Below, piece by piece: positions 41,728-47,081 of a stretch of DNA of 47,081 nt (within the stretch, counting starts at the first letter, position 1; each line of letters starts with the position of its first letter). The DNA comes from Clostridiaceae bacterium. Lineage in GTDB: Bacteria > Bacillota > Clostridia > Lachnospirales > Lachnospiraceae. Made by a program: the position numbers and the translations under genes. The notes under the pieces are model-generated. The model made no database searches. It had not been told where the DNA came from and worked only from the letters and a program-made list of their open reading frames with translations. The stretch is from positions 1 to 47,081 of the forward strand of contig QXWR01000041.1 of the NCBI GenBank assembly GCA_009911065.1. Direction: 5' to 3'.

Positions 41728-43576
41728 TGTCAGTATTTTTAATGATGATAATAGGGATGACCATGTAGATAAAGAAATTTTATCCTGTTATTTAAAAAAG
41801 CCATATAAAAGTTTTTTTGTCTTTGCCGGGGCTGGTTCAGGAAAGACAAAAAGCCTTGTTAAGCTTTTATTAGAATTAAGAGAATTGAATGGACAAGCAT
41901 ATAAGCGTAAAGGGAAAAAAATAGCTGTAATTACATATACTAACGCTGCATGTGATGAGATAATGAGGAGAGTTGAGTATGATTCATTATTTTCAATTTC
42001 AACAATTCATAGCTTTATTTGGAATTTGATAAATTTTTATCAAAAAGATATTAAAGTATGGATTACAAAAAAAATAGAAGACACTTTGGCTGATTTGAAA
42101 GAAAAACAAAGCAGAAGCCGAGATTTAAATAATTCAACTTCTAAAGAACGCCAAAGGAAAATTGATAAAGCAAGTTTAAGGTTAGAATCTATTAGAGATA
42201 TAAAATGTTTTGTGTATAATCCAAATGGAGAGAATTCTAGTATTGATTCATTAAACCATAGTGAAGTTATAGAAATGGGTAAAGATTTTCTTTTAAAAAA
42301 ACCGACATTAAAGAAAATACTTATAAATAGTTATCCTATTTTGTTGATTGATGAAAGTCAAGATACAAAAAAAGAGCTAATGGAGGCTTTTTTACAAATC
42401 CAAAGAGAATATAGTTTGGAATTTTCGATAGGTCTTTTTGGTGATATGATGCAACGAATTTATACAGATGGGAAATCGGATTTATTAGATGAAATCAGTG
42501 GCATGGGAGATGATTGGTTAAGAACAGAAAAAATTATGAATCATAGGTGCTGTAAAAGAATTGTAGATTTAATAAATAAAATTCGGATTGATGTTGACGG
42601 CTTGCAGCAAAATTCAAGGTTAGACAAAGCATTAGGAAATGTACGATTATTTATTGCAGATAAAAATATTAATAAAGAAAAGACGGAAGATATAGTGGCG
42701 CAGAAGATGGTAGAAATAACAGGAAATACTGAATGGAAGAGCAATTTTGAAAAGTTAATTTTGGAACATCATATGGCCGCCAAAAGATTAAAGTTTAATG
42801 AACTTTTTGAACCTTTATATGAGGTGGAGCGTTATAAAACTGCCATACTAGATGGAACACTTAAGGAACTGTCATTTTTTACTAATATTGTTCTACCATT
42901 GGTTGATGCAAACGAAAGTAAAAATCAGTTGGAAGTAATGCATTTACTTAATGAATATTCGTTGTTTCTTAACGATTCTAATACGAATCTGCTTACAGAA
43001 CATTTATCTCAAATGAAGTGCTCTATGGAAAAGCTACTACAATTATGGAAAAATGGAAATGATCCTAGTTGCTATGACGTATTAAGAATTATTTGGAACG
43101 AAAAAATTCTGGAAATACCATCATTACTTAAAGAAGTTGCTTTTGAGAGCATTATTGAATTGCCAGAAGATGATGAAATAATATTAGCCTGGAAACAGGT
43201 TTTAAAAGTTCCATTTAGTCAAATCAAGGCATATAGTAATTATGTTGCAGGTAGATCTGGATTTATGACACATCAAGGCGTTAAGGGGTTGGAATTCCCT
43301 AGGGTAATGGTTATAATTGATGATAGTGAAGCAAAAGGATTTATGTTTAGTTATGAAAAGTTATTCGGGGTAAAAAATAAAACACAAACAGATAAAAAAA
43401 ATGAGATTGAAGGAAAGGATACAAGTATCTTTAGGACAAAAAGGCTATTTTATGTAGCATGTAGTAGGGCAGAGGAGGATTTAGCAATAGTTATTTATAC
43501 AGAGAATCCCCAAGTTGTGAAAACAACAGTATTAAATGTGGGATGGTTCTTGGAAAAAGAAGTAGAAATAATATAA
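41720..43576 (+). CDS. gajB: GajB-like UvrD/Rep-type helicase
   Basis: A 618-residue protein starting at GTG 41720, overlapping gajA by 8 bases, with AGGAGG upstream. Superfamily 1 helicase motifs are in order: Walker A FAGAGSGKTKSLV (~35), motif Ia ITYTNAACDEI, ISTIHSFIW, motif II LLIDESQD (~208), motif III LFGDMMQRIY, motif V GVKGLEFPRVMV (~519) and motif VI YVACSRAEEDL (~577). It has no nuclease domain. In Gabija, GajB binds GajA in a large complex and is activated by DNA ends made by GajA. Longer than the founding GajB by ~120 residues. A strong terminator follows. Confidence 0.88.
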   Translation: MSDVSIFNDDNRDDHVDKEILSCYLKKPYKSFFVFAGAGSGKTKSLVKLLLELRELNGQAYKRKGKKIAVITYTNAACDEIMRRVEYDSLFSISTIHSFIWNLINFYQKDIKVWITKKIEDTLADLKEKQSRSRDLNNSTSKERQRKIDKASLRLESIRDIKCFVYNPNGENSSIDSLNHSEVIEMGKDFLLKKPTLKKILINSYPILLIDESQDTKKELMEAFLQIQREYSLEFSIGLFGDMMQRIYTDGKSDLLDEISGMGDDWLRTEKIMNHRCCKRIVDLINKIRIDVDGLQQNSRLDKALGNVRLFIADKNINKEKTEDIVAQKMVEITGNTEWKSNFEKLILEHHMAAKRLKFNELFEPLYEVERYKTAILDGTLKELSFFTNIVLPLVDANESKNQLEVMHLLNEYSLFLNDSNTNLLTEHLSQMKCSMEKLLQLWKNGNDPSCYDVLRIIWNEKILEIPSLLKEVAFESIIELPEDDEIILAWKQVLKVPFSQIKAYSNYVAGRSGFMTHQGVKGLEFPRVMVIIDDSEAKGFMFSYEKLFGVKNKTQTDKKNEIEGKDTSIFRTKRLFYVACSRAEEDLAIVIYTENPQVVKTTVLNVGWFLEKEVEII

Positions 43577-43580
43577 ATAT

Positions 43581-43617
43581 AAAAACACGGTTGAAGCAAA
43601 ATTTCAGCCGTGTTTTT
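43581..43617 (+). terminator. intrinsic terminator of the defence operon
   Basis: A 13-bp stem, AAACACGGTTGAA with TTCAGCCGTGTTT (one G-U), then T bases, starting about 5 bases after the gajB stop. Confidence 0.85.
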
Positions 43618-43848
43618 ATATATGATCAATTCAGAGTGAGGAAAAATGTATCGTTTAATTTATCAGCCAAATTATTGGCACTACTTAATGGGAGATTTTC
43701 TTGACAAAATACATGGGGTTAGAAATATTAGTTAAATATCATGAAACAGAGATGCCATTTATTAAAATAACTATCAGATAAGAACGGTTATTGCCAGCTT
43801 TGATAATAGTAACAGGGCTGGTATTTTTATGAGCAAAAGGAGGTTTTG

Positions 43849-44307
43849 ATGAAAGTTAAGAGCAAGATTGTTGCCCGGTATGAGGACAAGGGCAGGCTGA
43901 AAGCCGTTGCCACCGTCTGCCTGGACAGGAAATTTCTGGTGACAGGGGTGCGCGTGGCAGACTGCCAGAAAGGGCTGGCCGTGTTCATGCCCAGCCGGGA
44001 AATCCATGCCGGGGAATATCGGGATATCTGTTTCCCTATCACTTCGGAACTGTACAAGCAGATCAAGGACAGTGTGCTGGAGGCATATGCAAGGCCGGAG
44101 GATGACGACCCGATTTATGGGGTTGGACTTAAAACAGAAGAGAAAACGGGGCAGACAGGAGAGCCACAGGTGGATGCAGCGGTGACAGCGGAAATGGGGA
44201 TTCTGCCGGATGACGGCAGACAGGCAGGAAACCCGGAGAGAAACAGGCTGCCGGGGGAAACCATTCGTCTGGAGGACACGGCACAGCCCAAACAGAGCAG
44301 CCGATGA
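43849..44307 (+). CDS. SpoVG-family protein with disordered tail
   Basis: About 152 residues; ATG 43849 follows AAGGAGG. Residues 1-80 are a SpoVG domain: a basic KVKSKIVARYEDKGRLKAVA start, VCLDRKFLVTGVRV, FMPSRE, and YRDICFPI before a final helix. SpoVG proteins bind nucleic acids (RNA or DNA) as dimers and regulate genes. The remaining ~70 residues are Glu/Thr/Pro-rich and probably disordered, unusual for the ~90-100-residue family. It restarts the ICE backbone after the defence cargo and precedes trbL. Confidence 0.85.
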   Translation: MKVKSKIVARYEDKGRLKAVATVCLDRKFLVTGVRVADCQKGLAVFMPSREIHAGEYRDICFPITSELYKQIKDSVLEAYARPEDDDPIYGVGLKTEEKTGQTGEPQVDAAVTAEMGILPDDGRQAGNPERNRLPGETIRLEDTAQPKQSSR

Positions 44308-44368
44308 GCAGGCACAAAAATAAGATGCCTGGTGGGAATCATCCTGCCGGGCATGGGAGGTGATTGAT

Positions 44369-45043
44369 TTGGAAGTAATCCTTGTGCTGCTGATTGTGGC
44401 GGTCCTAAACGGCGCGGTGGCATTCATTGACGAGATGCTCTCCGATCTGGTTCCCATGACGCTCCACGCAGACCAGTACATGATCGGGGCGGGAGGCGGC
44501 AGCATGGTGGACGTGCTGTTTGAGATCCTGCTGGGCTTTGGGGTGTCGCTGATTATCCTGAAATTCCTGAAAAAGGGCTTTGAGTGCTATGTGATGTGGA
44601 CGGACGGAGACCCGGACAGCGAGCCGGTGTACCTTGTGACCCGCTTTATCCAGGCAGTTGCCGTGGCCGTTTGCTTTCCGGTGCTGTACGGGTGGATGGC
44701 GGACATCACCACAAGCCTGACGGATGAACTGCTGGCGGCAATCGGGGCGGCTACAGACTATGACTGGATGGCATGGGTGAACGGCCTGTCCTCAGCGGGG
44801 ATTGTGACGGCCATCTTCGGCCTGGTGTTTGTCATCAGTTATTTCATGCTGTATTTCCAGTTCCTGATGCGGGGGCTGGAGATCATGATCCTGCGGATTG
44901 GCGTGCCGGTGGCCTGTGTGGGGCTTCTGGATAATGACAAGGGAGTGTTTAAGAATTATATGATGAAGTTCTTCCAGTCCGCAAGGGGGAGACTTCCGGT
45001 ATTTTCATCTGTAAGGGACATCCGGAATGTGTGCAGGCAGTGA
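44369..45043 (+). CDS. TrbL/VirB6-like channel protein, truncated at the C-terminus
   Basis: From TTG 44369 after GGGAGGTG. Membrane helices: ILVLLIVAVLNGAVAFI at the N-terminus, ILLGFGVSLIILKFL, FIQAVAVAVCFPVLYGWM, and VTAIFGLVFVISYFMLYFQF, before RGLEIMILRIGVPVACVGLLDNDKGVFKNYMMKFFQSA. This is the TrbL/VirB6 polytopic channel layout. The match ends at ~residue 205, after which ~19 foreign residues lead to a stop. Relatives are ~280-290 residues, so ~80 including the last helices are lost. The junction at ~44980 joins the 3' part of a cytosine methyltransferase gene. The mating channel is probably impaired unless a second copy exists. Confidence 0.8.
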   Translation: MEVILVLLIVAVLNGAVAFIDEMLSDLVPMTLHADQYMIGAGGGSMVDVLFEILLGFGVSLIILKFLKKGFECYVMWTDGDPDSEPVYLVTRFIQAVAVAVCFPVLYGWMADITTSLTDELLAAIGAATDYDWMAWVNGLSSAGIVTAIFGLVFVISYFMLYFQFLMRGLEIMILRIGVPVACVGLLDNDKGVFKNYMMKFFQSARGRLPVFSSVRDIRNVCRQ

Positions 45044-45519
45044 TTACCCCCGACCGTATGGAGAAACGGCAGAACGGGCGGCGGTTCAAGGAGCCGGGGG
45101 AACCCGGCTTCACCCTGACCTGCCAGGACCGGCACGGCATCCTTTTATGCTGTATGGAAAAGGGGCTTGCCCTCCGGGAGGCGAAAAAGGACGGATACAC
45201 CAGGGCGGTGCATGGGGACGGAATCAACCTTTCCTATCCCAACAGCACGGTCAGCCGGGGACGGGTGGGAAAACAGTGCGCCCAGACCCTGCTGACCGGC
45301 GGGAGCATGGGAGTTCTGCTGTGCTGCCGTATCCGCAGGCTGACCCCAAGGGAGTGCTGGCGGCTGCAGGCATTTGAGGATGTTTTGTTTGACCGTGCGA
45401 AGGCGGCGGGGATCAGCGACGCCCAGCTTTACAAACAGGCCGGGAATGCCGTCACGGTCAACGTGGTCTATGAGATTGGCCGGAAACTGGCAGAAAGTGG
45501 GGTGACGGATGAAGTTTAA
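44984..45519 (+). pseudogene. C-terminal remnant of a DNA cytosine-5 methyltransferase
   Basis: The second frame across the trbL junction is open from ~44984 to 45519 and encodes the C-terminal third of a C5-MTase. It has QAVITPDRMEKRQNGRRFKE in the target-recognition/return region, motif IX as RLTPRECWRLQAFEDV, and motif X as YKQAGNAVTVNVVYEIG. Motifs I, IV (Pro-Cys) and VI are missing, so it cannot methylate DNA. A GTG at 45031 could start a 162-residue protein, but without catalytic residues. It probably arose by a deletion that fused trbL to dcm. Its stop overlaps the next gene's start. Confidence 0.8.
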
Positions 45520-46159
45520 CGTATTGTACATCGACCCGCCATGGGCTTACCGGGTCTATTGCAAAAAGGGACAGGGGCAGAGTGCGGAGAACCATTACCG
45601 CACCATGCAGACGGAGGACATCTATGGGCTGGATATCGGCGGGATTGCGGCCAGGGACTGTACCCTGTTCCTGTGGGTGACATTTCCATGTCTGGTGCAG
45701 GGGCTGGAGGCGCTCCGGCGCTGGGGATTTACTTATAAGACCCTGGGGTTCTGCTGGGTAAAGCGGTGCCGGAAACAGACGGATAAATGGTTCTGGGGCC
45801 TGGGATTCTGGACGAGGGCGAACCCGGAGATGTGCCTGATTGCCACAAGGGGAAACCCGAAACGGATGTCAAAGGCGGTACACTGCATCGTGGATACACC
45901 GGTGGAGCGGCACAGCAAAAAGCCGGATGAGGTACGCAGGCGGATCGAGCGGCTGATGGGGGATGTCCCCCGTGCGGAGCTGTTTGCCAGGGAGGTGCAT
46001 CCCGGCTGGGTCTGTGTGGGGAACGAGATTGACGGCATGGATATCCGGGATGCCATTGAACAGCTGAAGGGGGAGGTGCAGGATGGATTTTCAGGAACGG
46101 ATGGATCTGTTGATGAAGCGGGCGGAGGAGGAATATGGGAAGTTACTGAAGGGCGCTGA
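45509..46159 (+). CDS. MT-A70 family N6-adenine methyltransferase
   Basis: A 216-residue protein; GGGGTGA precedes the ATG and the start overlaps the dcm remnant by 11 bases. The MT-A70 catalytic motif DPPW is at residues 9-12 (LYIDPPWAY), followed by NHYRTMQTEDI, LFLWVTFP, GFTYKTLGFCWVK and NPEMCLIATRGNPKR. Such enzymes methylate N6 of adenine in DNA (phage and plasmid members) or RNA. As an orphan in an ICE, it likely marks element DNA against host restriction, complementing the D12 methylase at 4597. Length is normal; it looks intact. Its C-terminus overlaps the next gene. Confidence 0.85.
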   Translation: MKFNVLYIDPPWAYRVYCKKGQGQSAENHYRTMQTEDIYGLDIGGIAARDCTLFLWVTFPCLVQGLEALRRWGFTYKTLGFCWVKRCRKQTDKWFWGLGFWTRANPEMCLIATRGNPKRMSKAVHCIVDTPVERHSKKPDEVRRRIERLMGDVPRAELFAREVHPGWVCVGNEIDGMDIRDAIEQLKGEVQDGFSGTDGSVDEAGGGGIWEVTEGR

Positions 46160-46316
46160 TTTCTCTGATGAGAATATGTTGAAAGAAGCAGGGCGGATTG
46201 CGTCCATCGACATGATATACCGGAACCTGGAAGGACTCCTGGCCGGAAGCCCTACAGACGTGGAGGCCATGCTGTTTTATGACCGGCCGCTGGAGGCATT
46301 GGTGTTAGTATATAAA
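46083..46316 (+). pseudogene. ICE hypothetical gene (DUF3848-like) cut by an IS
   Basis: The ATG at 46083 has GGAGG 5 bases upstream. About 78 residues remain: a helical start (MDFQERMDLLMKRAEEEYGK), then IYRNLEGLL and AMLFYDRPLEALVLVY, a pattern like DUF3848, a small domain often following MT-A70 genes in ICEs. The frame then passes into the IS3-type element at ~46317 and continues to 46487 in foreign codons. Where the true 3' end lies is outside the window. Confidence 0.6.
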
Positions 46317-46378
46317 TGTGGACAGGAAAAGTTGAACAACCTATACTATCAAATGAAAGAGCAAAGGAGATGTTCAAC

Positions 46379-46657
46379 ATGGCGAAAAATCAAAGATCTT
46401 ACACTCCGGAATTTAAACAGCAGATCGTGGATCTGTATAATGCTGGAGGAACCTCGTATCCACAACTGGAACGTGAATATGGCGTAAATCGGAGTACGAT
46501 CAGCGGCTGGGTAAAGCAGCTTTCCCCTATCAAGGTATCAGAGGAGGAAACGGTCACCCTCAAGGAGTATAAGGCTCTCCAAAAAGAAATCCAGCGCCTT
46601 AAGATCGAGAATGAAATACTAAAAAAAGCGACCGCCATATTCGCAAAAGAACAATAG
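46379..46657 (+). CDS. IS3-family transposase OrfA (second element)
   Basis: A 92-residue protein; AGGAG (46365-46369) is 9 bases before the ATG. The N-terminus is a TetR/HTH_Tnp_1-type domain (RSYTPEFKQQIVDLYNAGG, then YPQLEREYGVNRSTISGW). A leucine-zipper helix (LKEYKALQKEIQRLKIENEI) follows. A run of seven A then G (46621-46628) in the zipper end is the frameshift site for OrfAB. Normal length for the family. Confidence 0.85.
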   Translation: MAKNQRSYTPEFKQQIVDLYNAGGTSYPQLEREYGVNRSTISGWVKQLSPIKVSEEETVTLKEYKALQKEIQRLKIENEILKKATAIFAKEQ

Positions 46658-47081
46658 CCGAGATTGTTGCATTTATCCAGAATAACTTAACCTATTACTC
46701 TGTATCACAGCTTTGCAGTGCCTTGAAATTTCCAAGGAGTACTTATTACAAGGCTCTGGTTTGTGTACCTTCCAATAAGCGGATGGAGTATGAGGAATTC
46801 GGCAGGAAAGTGAAACAGGCCTTTGAGGATTCCAAACGCAGATATGGGGCTGTCAAACTATGCCGTGTACTCAATGGCGCCGGGACACCCTGCAGCATCA
46901 AGCGGGTCCAGAGGCATATGGCAGAGCAGGGACTGCGCTCTGTGGTAGTAAAGAAGTACAACCACCATGCCAATCATGGCAGTATCCCGGATGATAAAGT
47001 GAATATCCTGAAACGTGATTTTGGAACGGAAACCATCAACCAAAAATGGTGCACAGATATTACCTACATCCATGTGCAGAA
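46621..47081 (+). CDS. IS3-family transposase OrfB, N-terminal part (partial)
   Basis: The -1 frame opens at the slippery A7 (46621) and remains open to the window edge. It has the HTH_21 segment with YSVSQLCSALKFPRSTYYKA, then RRYGAVKLCRVLNGAGTPCS and the first catalytic aspartate region KWCTDITYIHV. The second Asp and the Glu lie outside the window. It should be made as an OrfAB fusion. Confidence 0.8.

Larger units (their letters stand above)
46317..47081 (+). mobile_element. second IS3-family element, left part, runs off the window
   Basis: The left end is placed at TGTGGACAGG (46317), where the host frame changes; the exact boundary could differ by a few bases. It contains OrfA (46379-46657) and the start of OrfB with a -1 slip site. 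It is a different IS3-family member from the one at 14883: terminal sequence and OrfA differ. The right end lies beyond 47081. Confidence 0.75.

Noticed and set aside
43646..43735. 29-codon frame after the defence operon
   Set aside because: There is a weak GTGAGGA site, but composition and length give no further support. It could be a remnant of the insertion boundary.
1..47081. Retron, diversity-generating retroelement or group II intron
   Set aside because: No reverse transcriptase motif (Y-x-D-D) was found in any plausible coding frame.

Overview
The window looks like part of a gut Clostridia (Lachnospiraceae-type) chromosome carrying an integrative and conjugative element (ICE). This rests on the gene families seen (ParA/ParB, a giant ArdC-like/methylase/SNF2 protein, DUF4314, DUF3991-TOPRIM, a MobP-type relaxase, a VirD4/TraG coupling ATPase, a Maff2-type membrane protein, SpoVG and TrbL), on frequent TTG starts, and on strong AGGAGG-type ribosome sites. 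No rRNA, tRNA or CRISPR array was seen.

Layout. (1) 1-6.6 kb is AT-rich and differs from what follows. It holds a large lipoprotein with C-terminal membrane helices, two unrecognised genes, a D12-class adenine methyltransferase, a candidate structured RNA at 3685-3794, several hairpins, two coupled microproteins, and a serine-recombinase gene cut to its first ~50 residues whose last codons form a terminator. (2) At 6.6-6.7 kb composition jumps to GC-richer DNA, and the ICE backbone begins with parA-parB and the giant helicase gene. An IS3-family element (14883-16287) splits the helicase gene. A TnpV-like gene with its own ribosome site and a terminator-like hairpin is overprinted inside the helicase linker (9431-9884). 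(3) 18.1-25.5 kb: PAPS-reductase-like protein, small ICE proteins, a TOPRIM protein, two flavoprotein cassettes with their own promoters and terminators, and a Fic-like protein lacking the catalytic His. (4) 25.5-31 kb: a hairpin cluster (possible oriT), a ribbon-helix-helix relaxosome-type protein, several ICE hypotheticals and the relaxase, which seems to start at ATT. (5) 31-37.2 kb: XRE and RHH regulators, a SymE-SLOG fusion, the coupling protein, a pilin-like protein and a Maff2 protein.

(6) 37.4-43.6 kb is a cargo insertion in the transfer region: four overlapping genes behind one promoter and ending in one terminator. They encode an AbiL/RloAB-like pair followed by a Gabija-like pair (OLD-TOPRIM nuclease and UvrD-type helicase). 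Base composition drops sharply at the boundary between the pairs, so they probably have separate origins but are now co-transcribed. (7) 43.8-47.1 kb: the ICE resumes with SpoVG and TrbL. trbL is truncated and joined to the 3' end of a cytosine methyltransferase gene; then come an MT-A70 methyltransferase and a gene broken by a second IS3-family element that runs off the window.

Taken together, the element has partition, mobilisation, coupling and anti-restriction functions plus a compound phage-defence island. Two IS insertions and the trbL-dcm deletion suggest it may be defective for self-transfer or decaying. All family names come from reading motifs by eye; no database search was run.
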